Source: DASSFG01 sp035547915 (GTDB lineage Bacteria; Planctomycetota; Planctomycetia; Pirellulales; JAICIG01). From it: a stretch of DNA of 33,266 nucleotides. A program made the position numbers and the translations under genes. Under the pieces are notes generated by a model, which worked only from the letters and a program-made list of their open reading frames with translations, was not told where the DNA came from and ran no database searches. The DNA lies in contig DASZTS010000036.1 in the NCBI GenBank assembly GCA_035547915.1, forward strand, positions 1-33,266. Direction: 5' to 3'. This document shows positions 24,913-33,266 of the stretch, in pieces (positions within the stretch are counted from its first letter, which is position 1; every line of letters starts with the position of its first letter).

Positions 24913-26378
24913 ACGGCTGTCTCCCCGTATTGCCGCTCCTGCTCGCCGACGTGCCGGTCGCCCTGCGCCAAGCGTTGGGTCAGGAAGGGATACCCGTGGC
25001 CGATCAACACAGCGGCCGCCCGGGAACGTTTGTGCTCTTCGATTCGCCCCGCGCTCGGGGCACGCTCGCCTCGGGTCAGGTCGGCATCGACGTCAAGCTG
25101 TTGCGACGGCGAACTTCGTGTTCGCCCGACTCGGAGACGACGTGCCCGACCGATGCGCTGGCGGCGCTGGCCGACGAACGGGCAGTGTGCAAGGAGTGGC
25201 AAATCGGCCGCCTGCAAGTGCGCGAGACGGTGGCCCGTGTCGAGCGCCCGGCCGTTCGTCGCCGGTTGCTGGCCGCACTGCGCGAACGGATCGAAGCGGA
25301 AGGCGGAATCTGGCTGCGGGTGTCGCCGTATCCGGCTGGCTATCGCAGTGCGTTCAGTTTCCGGCTCGATCACGACGAGTACGTGCCGGGTGACTTCGAT
25401 GCCACGCTCTCGGCGATCGAGGGACATGAGCAGGCGATCAGCCATTACGTCTGCGCCGGAACACACGTCCGCCATCCCGAGGCATTGGCCAGACTGAAAG
25501 GGGCCCATGTCGGCTCGCACGGCTGGCGGCACCATACCTATCGAGAATCGGCCGAGAATCTGCACAACATCCGTCGCGGCATCGAAGCGCTGCGGGCATT
25601 GGGCATCGATCCGGTCGGTTTCGTGGCGCCCCACGGCCGGTTCAACGCGGGGCTGCTCGCCGCACTGACCGAGCTAGGCGTGACGCACAGCTCCGAGTTC
25701 GGCCTGGCGTACGACGATTTGCCGTTCTTTCCGCGCCAAAGCGATGTGCTCCAGATTCCCATCCATCCGATCTGCCTGGGCGTCTGCCTCGAAGCCGCCC
25801 GGCGCCGAGACGACCGGCCGATGAGCGATGAGCGGGCGGCGGAGACGGCGCTCGAACATTGGCGGGCGGTCGTAGCGCAGAAACGGGCCGCCGGCGAGCC
25901 GATCTTTCTCTATGGGCATCCCGACGGCCGGATAGGCCGGTTTCCCTTGCTGCTCCGCAGGTTGCTGGCCGAGGTTGCCCGGTTGCCCGACGTCTGGCAT
26001 ACGTCGCTGGCCGGCTTCGAGCTCTGGTGGCGGAATCGTGCGGACATCGAGATCACGGCCACGCGACGTGGCGACGCGATCGAGATCACGGCGAGTGGAC
26101 TGCCGGCCCGATACCGGGCGATTCTCGAATACATGCGCGGCAACGAGCGGGCCGAGATCGAACTCGACCGGCCGCGACAATCGCTACGAGCCGATGCCCT
26201 TTGCTGGCAACCGTGCCACGAGCCGCCGCAGCCTGCCAGGCCGACGGTTGTTGCTCAGGGCTGGCGGGCCGGCTTACGCGGGTACCTCGATTGGGAGCGG
26301 GTCACGCCGATCGACGAAATCGATGTGCGAAGCTGGCGCGGCTGGGCGAAACGAACTCTGCGGCGGGTACGAACATGA
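24909..26378 (+). CDS. Polysaccharide deacetylase-family protein with long extra domains
   Basis: The product is 489 residues. A NodB-like core spans about residues 145-370: FSFRLDHDEY with Asp154 and Asp156 in the position of the catalytic and metal aspartates, the metal pair His204-x3-His208 in SHGWRHH, the RGIEALRALGIDPVGFVAPHGRFN strand, and a late FLYGHPDGRIG block. The canonical adjacent Asp-Asp is spaced by one residue here. The ~140 N-terminal residues and ~110 C-terminal residues match no family I recognise. No signal peptide is visible, so it probably works in the cytoplasm or on a membrane-bound glycan intermediate. ATGA couples it to both neighbours (24909 and 26375). It could remove acetyl groups from a lipid-linked sugar. 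Confidence 0.8.
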   Translation: MNGCLPVLPLLLADVPVALRQALGQEGIPVADQHSGRPGTFVLFDSPRARGTLASGQVGIDVKLLRRRTSCSPDSETTCPTDALAALADERAVCKEWQIGRLQVRETVARVERPAVRRRLLAALRERIEAEGGIWLRVSPYPAGYRSAFSFRLDHDEYVPGDFDATLSAIEGHEQAISHYVCAGTHVRHPEALARLKGAHVGSHGWRHHTYRESAENLHNIRRGIEALRALGIDPVGFVAPHGRFNAGLLAALTELGVTHSSEFGLAYDDLPFFPRQSDVLQIPIHPICLGVCLEAARRRDDRPMSDERAAETALEHWRAVVAQKRAAGEPIFLYGHPDGRIGRFPLLLRRLLAEVARLPDVWHTSLAGFELWWRNRADIEITATRRGDAIEITASGLPARYRAILEYMRGNERAEIELDRPRQSLRADALCWQPCHEPPQPARPTVVAQGWRAGLRGYLDWERVTPIDEIDVRSWRGWAKRTLRRVRT

Positions 26379-27571
26379 GGCACACCGAACACTTTGTCGA
26401 CCCGGGGCGGGCCGAGTCGGCGGGCAGTGCGCTTTCCCTGCGGGTAAAGACTCCGCACCTGGTGTCCGGGTGCCAGGCCGACTCGAGCGAAGCGCCGCAG
26501 CGATCGTTGCCGGCCGAGCAGCCACCACGCTCGACGATGAACGCGCTCTTGGCCGGCAAGCTGACGGGCTTGCTCGCGCCCGGCGGCGGAGAACGCCAAT
26601 TGCTGGCGACGGCCCGCGAGTTGGCCGAGGTGGGTGTCCGGGCCAGACTGTGGCGACCCTGGGAGGAAGATCTCTCGGGCATCGATTGCGTCCACCTGTT
26701 CGGCAGCGAACGGGAACATTTGACGATCGTGCGTGCCGCCCGGCAGCGCAAGCTCCCCGTCGTGCTGTCGCCCATTACCTGGTTTGATTTGCCTTCTTGT
26801 TGGCGCGAGCCATGGCCCCTGCACCGCCGGGCGATGGCGTGTGCCAAATTTCTGCTGCGGGCCGCCCTGCCGGCCATGCCGTCATGGCGGCGGCGACTGT
26901 ACCAGGCGGTCGACCTGCTGCTGCCCAACTCGCAGGCCGAGGCCGATCAGCTCATCCGCTACTTTCGCATCGACCCCGAACGGATTCGCATCGTACCGAA
27001 CGGTGCGGAGCGCCGTTTCGCGATGGCCGATCCCGAACCCTTTGCCACCAAGATTGGCTGCCGCGATTTCATCCTGTATGTCGGTCGGATCGAGCCGCGC
27101 AAGAACCAACTCGGATTTCTCCGCGCCATGCAAGGCGTGGTCGTACCGATTGTCGTGCTGGGCGATGCCGTTCCGGGGCACGAGGCGTATTTCGACGCGT
27201 GCCGGCAGGCGGCCGGAACGAACGTTCGGTTCGTTCCCGGCATAGCACACGACGACGTACTACTGGCCAGCGCCTACGCCGCGTGCGGCTGCCTGGTGTT
27301 GGCGAGTTGGTATGAAACGCCCGGACTGGTGGCGATCGAGGCGGCCATGAGCGGCACGCCGCTGGTGCTGCCGCGCGGTGGCTGCGCCCGCGAATACTTC
27401 GGCGAGTTGGCCGCCTATGTTTCGCCCGGCGACCTGCCGGGTATCCAACGGGCGGTCCTCGATGCGTTGGCCTCCGGTCGTTCGCCGCAATTGGCCTCAC
27501 TGGTGCGCGAGCATTTCACTTGGCGCAGCACCGCTTGGGCCACGAAGGAGGCGTATGAACTGGTGGTTTAA
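26375..27571 (+). CDS. Glycosyltransferase family 4
   Basis: The product is 398 residues if translation starts at ATG 26375, which overlaps the deacetylase stop as ATGA. The first ~54 residues are low-complexity, and the fold seems to begin at MNALLAGKLTGLLAPGGGERQL, so ATG 26537 (giving 344 residues) is a real alternative. The C-terminal GT-B half shows IVPNGAERRF, FILYVGRIEPRKNQ and ASWYETPGLVAIEAAMSGTPLVLP, with the Glu-x7-Glu pattern of retaining GT4 enzymes. The donor sugar is unknown. It overlaps the GT9 gene by 17 bp. It probably adds a sugar to the glycan built by this operon. Confidence 0.9.
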   Translation: MRHTEHFVDPGRAESAGSALSLRVKTPHLVSGCQADSSEAPQRSLPAEQPPRSTMNALLAGKLTGLLAPGGGERQLLATARELAEVGVRARLWRPWEEDLSGIDCVHLFGSEREHLTIVRAARQRKLPVVLSPITWFDLPSCWREPWPLHRRAMACAKFLLRAALPAMPSWRRRLYQAVDLLLPNSQAEADQLIRYFRIDPERIRIVPNGAERRFAMADPEPFATKIGCRDFILYVGRIEPRKNQLGFLRAMQGVVVPIVVLGDAVPGHEAYFDACRQAAGTNVRFVPGIAHDDVLLASAYAACGCLVLASWYETPGLVAIEAAMSGTPLVLPRGGCAREYFGELAAYVSPGDLPGIQRAVLDALASGRSPQLASLVREHFTWRSTAWATKEAYELVV

Positions 27572-28970
27572 GAGCCTGCCCAAGCACCGTTCCGCCCTCC
27601 GCGCTCTCGCTGCGTGTTGGGCCGGTTTCTGGGCGACTCCCCAGGCTCCGAGCGCCAAGCTGCAAGCCCGCCTGCGCAAGCCCCGAGCGACGGGCCGCTA
27701 TCGCTACGTGCGCCGACGCTGGCACGTGTTGTTCGGCATCGTCGATTGGATCGGCCAACGGTTACGGGCCGCGTTGCGGCGACGATCGGTCCTCTGTAGC
27801 GACGAAGGCGGGCCGCGCTCAATCCTACTCGTGCAACTCGATCACCTGGGCGACGCCGTGATCACGGCGGCTGTCTTGCCCGCCCTCCGGGCCCGCTATC
27901 CCGAAGCGCGGATCGAAGTGCTCGCGTCGTCGTGGAACCGCGAGGTCTTCGACGCCTGCGGCGAAATCGATTTCGTACACGTTTCGCGCGTGAACCGTTT
28001 TGCCCGCGGTTGGCACCCGCAGTGGCTGCTGGCCCAGGCCTGGTGGGGGCTGCGATTGCGCCGCCGGCGGTTTGACCTGGCCGTCGATATGCGTGGCGAG
28101 TTACCGCTGGCACTCATCCTCTGGTTGGCGGGCGCCAAGCGGCGCGTCGGCTGGGACTGCGGTGGCGGCGGATTCCTGCTCACCGACAGCGCCCTCTACG
28201 TGCCCGGCCGCCCCGAGATGGAGTCTCGGTTGGAACTGCTCAAGTTGATCGGCGTCGATCCACCTGCCGAGATCATCGGGCGGTCGCCCTGGTTCGTTCC
28301 GCCGGCAGCGGCCCGGTCGAGCGTCGCCGGCCGACTCGGCAACGCAACGAGCGATGAGCCGCTCGTTGTCATTCACGTCGGAGCGGGCACGACCGCCAAA
28401 CGCTGGCCCACGCCGCACTGGCGCGAGCTGATCGGCCGCCTCATCGTCGATTTCGGCCCGCAGATCGTGCTCATCGGTGGCCCCCGCGAACAGTCGCTGG
28501 CCGCGGATATCCTCGAAAGCAAGAACTGGCCGAACGTCAACAACTGGACCGGTCGGCTGACCATCGGCGAGACGGCCGCCTTGCTCGAGCAGGCCGACTT
28601 GTTCATCGGCGCCGATTCGGGGCCGGCCCATCTGGCGGCGGCGGTGGGCACACCCGCGGTCGTGCTCTTCAGCGGCACCAATCGCGTTCGCCAATGGCGC
28701 CCATGGGGCCTGGCGATGGTCGTGAAACATCAGGTCGCCTGCTCGCCTTGTCACCTCAAGCGATGTCCTTTCGCCAGCCATCCGTGCATGACCGAGATCT
28801 CGCCGTCGGCGGTCATGCGCCGCGCCGGTGCCGTGCTTCATGTGACGCGTCGAACCACCGTCAGGAGGCAGGAACTCTCGGTCCTGGGCGATTCCTGGGC
28901 ACCGGAAGACACCGATCGTCGCGCCGGCGTGCGGCGCCTGGCCGTTCTGTTTGAGCGGAGCATCTGGTGA
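27555..28970 (+). CDS. Glycosyltransferase family 9 (heptosyltransferase-like)
   Basis: The product is 471 residues and belongs to the ADP-heptose:LPS heptosyltransferase group (WaaF/WaaC/RfaQ type). Marks include ILLVQLDHLGDAV at about 90-102 and VVIHVGAGTTAKRWP in the nucleotide-sugar half. They continue with the GADSGPAHLAAAVGTPAVVLFSGTN block with Asp354, and a CSPCHLKRCPF cysteine segment near the end. The first ~85 residues are a basic extension (including WHVLFGIVDWIGQRLRAALRR) absent from typical enzymes, perhaps a membrane-binding helix. ATG 27555 lies inside the end of the GT4 gene, with aaggagg about four bases upstream, so translation is coupled. The sugar need not be heptose. Confidence 0.9.
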   Translation: MNWWFKSLPKHRSALRALAACWAGFWATPQAPSAKLQARLRKPRATGRYRYVRRRWHVLFGIVDWIGQRLRAALRRRSVLCSDEGGPRSILLVQLDHLGDAVITAAVLPALRARYPEARIEVLASSWNREVFDACGEIDFVHVSRVNRFARGWHPQWLLAQAWWGLRLRRRRFDLAVDMRGELPLALILWLAGAKRRVGWDCGGGGFLLTDSALYVPGRPEMESRLELLKLIGVDPPAEIIGRSPWFVPPAAARSSVAGRLGNATSDEPLVVIHVGAGTTAKRWPTPHWRELIGRLIVDFGPQIVLIGGPREQSLAADILESKNWPNVNNWTGRLTIGETAALLEQADLFIGADSGPAHLAAAVGTPAVVLFSGTNRVRQWRPWGLAMVVKHQVACSPCHLKRCPFASHPCMTEISPSAVMRRAGAVLHVTRRTTVRRQELSVLGDSWAPEDTDRRAGVRRLAVLFERSIW

Positions 28971-29046
28971 CAAAGGAGCGGAGCGCCTGCGGCGTTCGAT
29001 CTAACTCTTCCGTTGGCCGCTTTCAGCCATATCGAGGAAACGTCGC

Positions 29047-29265
29047 ATGATCGCGCCTCTGCAAACCGATCCTAAACCTCGATCGAACGTTTCGCGTCGC
29101 TTGATGGCGGCACGTGCGGTGGTCGCCGCGACATTGCTGTCGAGCACTAGAAGGCCCGCTTCGATCGCATCCTGGAAAGCATGGTTGGTGGTCGCCTGGG
29201 TCGTGCTGACGTTGACCGTTTACGGCCTGTCGCTTAGCGGGCTGACCGCGAGATTCTTGGGCTGA
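29047..29265 (+). CDS. Small single-span membrane protein in the glycan operon
   Basis: The product is 72 residues, with no recognised family. It has a basic N-terminal half (residues 1-42), a strongly hydrophobic segment at about 46-64 (LVVAWVVLTLTVYGLSLSG), and a short tail. A gaggaa site lies about eight bases before ATG 29047, and the gene fits between the GT9 and GT-C genes with only seven bases to the next start. Position and composition favour a real gene. A role as a small accessory or anchor to the following membrane enzyme is inference. Confidence 0.62.
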   Translation: MIAPLQTDPKPRSNVSRRLMAARAVVAATLLSSTRRPASIASWKAWLVVAWVVLTLTVYGLSLSGLTARFLG

Positions 29266-29272
29266 CCGCGGC

Positions 29273-31139
29273 ATGCTGGCTTCGTCTATCGCATTGCTCG
29301 CCGTCGCCACGATCGCCATGGCCGCCTATGGCATCGGCCGCCCGCTGGTGCGCGGATTGCGGCTGGCCGAAGGCGACCGGCTGGCGATGGGCGTGCTGAG
29401 CGTCGCCGGCGGGCTGATCGCCGCCGGTCTGGTACTGGTTGCCTTGGGTTTGGCCGGCTGCCTCTATGGCCAACTTATCGGAATCCTGACGGTGGCGGCC
29501 GCCTTCCGCGGCATCGGCGAATTGGGCCGCGCCTTCACGACCCGGACCCGTACGGCCGGCACGCGGCCTTCCACGGCGGTGCCTGAGGCGGCCTTGGACG
29601 GACCGCCCGCCGTGGTCCGCCGCGGTCTGCTGTGTCTTTCATTCTTGGCCGGACTGGCCACTCTGCTGGCCGCCCTCGCGCCGCCGACCGCGGGCGACGC
29701 CCTCTGCTACCACCTCGAACTGCCCAAACGGTTCTTGCAGGAGCACGCGATCGTTCATCTGCCCGATAGCGATAACTCGACGTATCCGTTGCTCGTCGAG
29801 ACCTTCTACCTTTGGGCGCTCGTGCTCGACGGCCCGGTGGCCGCCCAGCTTGTCCATTGCGGCCTGGGCGTGCTGCTGGCCTTGGCGGCCGTTTTACTGG
29901 CAACGCCGCTCGTCGGTCGATCTTGGGCGTGGTGTGCCGGCTGTCTCACGCTGCTCGTGCCAGGGGTGACAAACCAGATGGCCGCTCCGTTGAATGATGT
30001 GGGGCTGGCCGCGTTCACTACGTTGGCACTGGTGGCCTGGTGGCGAGCGTTCTTCGAGGAAGAGCACCAGAATTGGTATTTGCTCGCCGGCTGGTTCCTG
30101 GGCGGCGCGCTCGGCACGAAACATCTGGCGATCGTCTACGCGGTCGCCGTTGCAGCGGTCTTCGCCGCGTACGCTTGGCAGCATGGGGCCGGGCGGCGCA
30201 TGCTCATCGGCGCGGCGACCACGCTCGTCGTCGCCGCCAGCGTGAGCGGCACCTGGTATCTGCGGGCGGCCTGGCACTCGGGCAATCCCGTCTATCCGTT
30301 CTTTCACGATACGATCCACGGCACCGGACGCCCCACGCTGGCGCCCGACAAGGCACCGCTCGGCCGCGGCCCGATCAACCTGGTGCGCGCGCCGTGGATG
30401 GTAACTATGTTTCCCGACCGCTTCGGCGGCCGCGGCCACCAACTAGGCATCGTTTTCCTGGCCGTGCTCCCGGGGCTCTTGGTGTGCCGCCGGCTACGCG
30501 GATTGGGGATCGTGTTGCAGATCGGGTTGGCCTATTTCGTGGGTTGGTATCTGTTGCGCCAGAATGTGCGGTTCCTGCTGCCGCTCGTTCCGCTAGCGAG
30601 CGCGGCCGTCGTGTGGATGTGGATGGAAGTGCGGCGGTTTGCCATCTGGCCCCGGCGCGCGTTCGTCGTCGCAATGATGTTGGTATTGGCCGTGAACACG
30701 GCCATTTGTTGGCGGCGCGCACGCGACCGTGCCGCGGTGGCCCTGGGATGGGAAAGCCGCGAGTCGTACCTGTCGCGTAACGAACCGAGTTATCCCATCG
30801 CCTCATGGGCTGCGGCGCTCGACCCCGGCATGCGCCTGCTCAGTACGGAGCAACGCACCTTCTATTTCCCTGGACGAACGACGCGCGAGCACATCTATCG
30901 CCGCCGCACGGCTTACGATCGCGACCTGACCTCCCCGGGCGATCTCAGCCTGCGGCTACGTGCCGACGGGTTTACGCATCTCTTGTTGGCCGAATCGACC
31001 AACGGCTCGGGCATTCGCTACAACCAGACGCTCAGCCGGCTGGTCGACGCCGCCATCCGCGCCGGTCACGGTGACACGCTCACCTGCCTGGCGCGGCACG
31101 ACGGCGCCGACGCCGATGGGGTCGTTCGCCGCTATCGAC

Positions 31140-31156
<17 letters not shown>
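29273..31156 (+). CDS. GT-C type membrane glycosyltransferase-like protein
   Basis: The product is 627 residues, with about ten to twelve hydrophobic helices and a soluble C-terminal region from about residue 480. The periplasmic loop after the helix at about 118-137 reads PPTAGDALCYHLELPKRFL, with Asp142 in the position of the conserved acid in ArnT/PMT-type (GT39/GT83-like) enzymes. Those enzymes transfer sugars from polyprenyl-phosphate carriers on the outer face of the membrane. The C-terminal half carries GTWYLRAAWHSGNPVYPFFH, also typical of these proteins in planctomycetes. It is the last gene of the glycan operon and would carry out a late step outside the cytoplasm. Its end overlaps the end of leuA by 17 bp in convergent orientation. 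Confidence 0.82.
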
Positions 31157-32738
<1,582 letters not shown>

Positions 32739-32789
32739 GGGTTGGTTCCTGTTGGCGACCTCTAATTGAATCATACAAGACACGACCAA

Positions 32790-32808
32790 GGCCGGCTCTT
32801 CGCCGGCC
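32790..32808 (-). promoter_or_regulatory. Stem-loop in the leuA leader
   Basis: A perfect 7-bp GC stem, ggccggc / gccggcc, with a 5-base loop lies 52-70 bases before the leuA start codon and after the attenuator terminator. There is no T-tract after it on either strand. It could stabilise the leader RNA or act as a second structural element; its role is unknown. Confidence 0.45.
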
Positions 32809-32880
32809 CGGGCAACACCAACCATGCCCTACCCGGAACGTCCTTTATCATCGTTTCTCGCCGCCTGACTCAAATAGACC

Positions 32881-32913
32881 AACAAAAAACCCCAAGGCTT
32901 TTTGGCCTTGGGG
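32881..32913 (-). terminator. leuA: Intrinsic terminator in the leuA leader (attenuator)
   Basis: On the minus strand ccccaaggc (32913-32905) pairs with gccttgggg (32898-32890) over 9 bp around a 6-base A-rich loop. It is followed at once by ttttttgtt (32889-32881). The T-tract is only on the minus side, so it stops leftward transcripts. It lies after the leader peptide and 143 bases before the leuA start, in the place of an attenuator. Confidence 0.85.
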
Positions 32914-32966
32914 TCCGTCATTTCGCTGGTACGGTTTCGATTTCGCTTGCGCGAACCCCTAGGGCC
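32904..32966 (-). promoter_or_regulatory. leuA: Candidate antiterminator competing with the leuA attenuator
   Basis: The minus-strand segment ggccctaggggt (32966-32955) can pair with accccaaggcc (32914-32904): GGCC with GGCC and GGGGT with ACCCC, around a CTA/AA internal loop. The second arm is the same one used by the terminator stem, so the two structures exclude each other. The TAG stop codon of the leader peptide (32961-32959) lies within the first arm. A small hairpin with a GCAA loop (32942-32955) shortens the distance between the arms. Pairing was judged by eye, without folding energies. Confidence 0.6.
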
Positions 32967-33018
32967 TCGTGTGGCTAAGCGCCAACAACAACAAAGGCAG
33001 TCGGAGTTCGAGCGACAT
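32959..33018 (-). CDS. leuL: Leucine-rich leader peptide of leuA
   Basis: The 19-codon frame reads MSLELRLPLLLLALSHTRP and then TAG. Eight of 19 residues are leucine. Codons 9-12 are four consecutive TTG, less favoured in this GC-rich DNA than CTG or CTC. It lies between a promoter-like pair (33071-33099) and a strong intrinsic terminator (32881-32913), upstream of leuA on the same strand. This is the arrangement of the leuL leader of enteric bacteria, although the peptide sequence itself is not alike. The ribosome-binding site is weak: gga lies about eight bases before ATG. A longer in-frame ORF reaches 33252 but runs through the promoter and into the repeat, so I do not use it. The name leuL is by analogy. 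Confidence 0.72.
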   Translation of the reverse strand: MSLELRLPLLLLALSHTRP

Positions 33019-33070
33019 TTGGCGATCCGTTGTGAATTCCCGCGGGAGTAGGCCCCCAGCGAGCCTCGTA

Positions 33071-33099
33071 ACTCTACTCGTCGTTTGGCGAGCGGTCAA
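33071..33099 (-). promoter_or_regulatory. leuA: Sigma70-like promoter of the leuA leader
   Basis: On the minus strand ttgacc (33099-33094, five of six matches to the -35) is 17 bp from tagagt (33076-33071, four of six to the -10). Transcription would start near 33064, about 45 bases before the leader peptide. The repeat element begins 27 bp upstream of the -35, at about 33126. Confidence 0.6.
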
Positions 33100-33125
33100 G
33101 GCTTTTTCGCAGACGGTCCCGGGGG

Positions 33126-33266
33126 AGGGTGCATAAGGGGAATTGCGCGCGGAGCAGGTCGCCCGGCGCGTGTCAATCGGAGAGTTAGCGTAATTTTTGG
33201 CGCTTCCACCGGAAGTTAGGTGGGCTGGGAAGTGCGAGGGACAAACTACCACACGCTGTTCCGGAG
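33126..33266. repeat. Left part of the MITE-like dispersed repeat
   Basis: It starts with the inverted-repeat arm agggtgcataaggggaatt (33126-33144), matching the complement of 124-142 at 18 of 19 positions. It ends with the 42 bp (33225-33266) identical to bases 1-42. No protein frame is convincing inside it. The shared 42 bp would be where two copies of one repeat, or the two ends of a circle, meet. It abuts the leuA promoter region on its gene side. Confidence 0.6.

Noticed and set aside
32739..33064. T-box riboswitch in the leuA leader
   Set aside because: I see no T-box sequence or specifier loop; the Leu-codon peptide with competing stems explains the leader better.
32959..33252. The leuA leader frame as a 97-residue protein
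   Set aside because: The upstream part crosses the promoter and runs into the repeat element; only the last 19 codons sit properly between promoter and terminator.

Overview
The window looks like a chromosomal contig of a planctomycete, most likely of the Pirellulales. The DNA is GC-rich. It carries lpxK and a heptosyltransferase-type gene, so the cell has an outer membrane. It also has several gene types common in that group: a Tat-exported Gfo/Idh/MocA oxidoreductase, a BatA-type membrane protein, a short Tyr/Pro-rich secreted protein, a secretin-like fragment and a DUF899 protein. The order is inferred from protein flavour, not from a marker gene. The content is mostly housekeeping and envelope genes, with no phage, CRISPR or resistance block.

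Layout. 1-355: part of a dispersed repeat, then non-coding. 356-3378 (+): MmgE/PrpD-family protein and a Tat-exported oxidoreductase. 3562-6216 (-): alpha-glucan phosphorylase with a fused PtsP-like GAF domain. 6529-9282 (+): BatA-type protein and a small secreted protein. 9287-12784 (-): lpxK, isocitrate dehydrogenase, aspartate-type aminotransferase. 12903-14644 (-): tandem DUF190 protein, crcB fluoride channel, small membrane protein. 14863-16857 (+): an ArsR / SRPBCC / CPxC membrane protein operon with a near-consensus promoter, followed by DUF899. 17081-18298 (+): inositol-3-phosphate synthase. 18331-21677 (-): TPR protein, thioredoxin-like protein, AlkA-like glycosylase, isoprenylcysteine-methyltransferase-like membrane protein. 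21826-21909 (-): tRNA-Leu(GAG). 22002-22811 (-): secretin-like protein. 22994-31156 (+): a tightly packed glycan-assembly operon (two GT2, a polysaccharide deacetylase, GT4, GT9, a small membrane protein, a GT-C type membrane protein). 31140-32738 (-): leuA, preceded by a long regulatory leader.

The best find is the leuA leader (about 32881-33099, minus strand). A sigma70-like promoter is followed by a 19-codon reading frame, MSLELRLPLLLLALSHTRP, with eight leucines including four consecutive TTG codons. Next come a stop codon lying inside a potential antiterminator arm, a competing 9-bp terminator stem with a T6 tract, and then leuA. This is the full architecture of ribosome-mediated leucine attenuation, and it would not be seen from ORF calling alone.

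The two ends of the window share an identical 42-bp sequence in direct orientation (1-42 and 33225-33266). Each is flanked on its outer-gene side by one arm of an imperfect 19-bp inverted repeat (124-142 and 33126-33144). Joined through the 42 bp they form a ~241-bp MITE-like element. I therefore read the contig as broken at two copies of a dispersed repeat, not as a plasmid.
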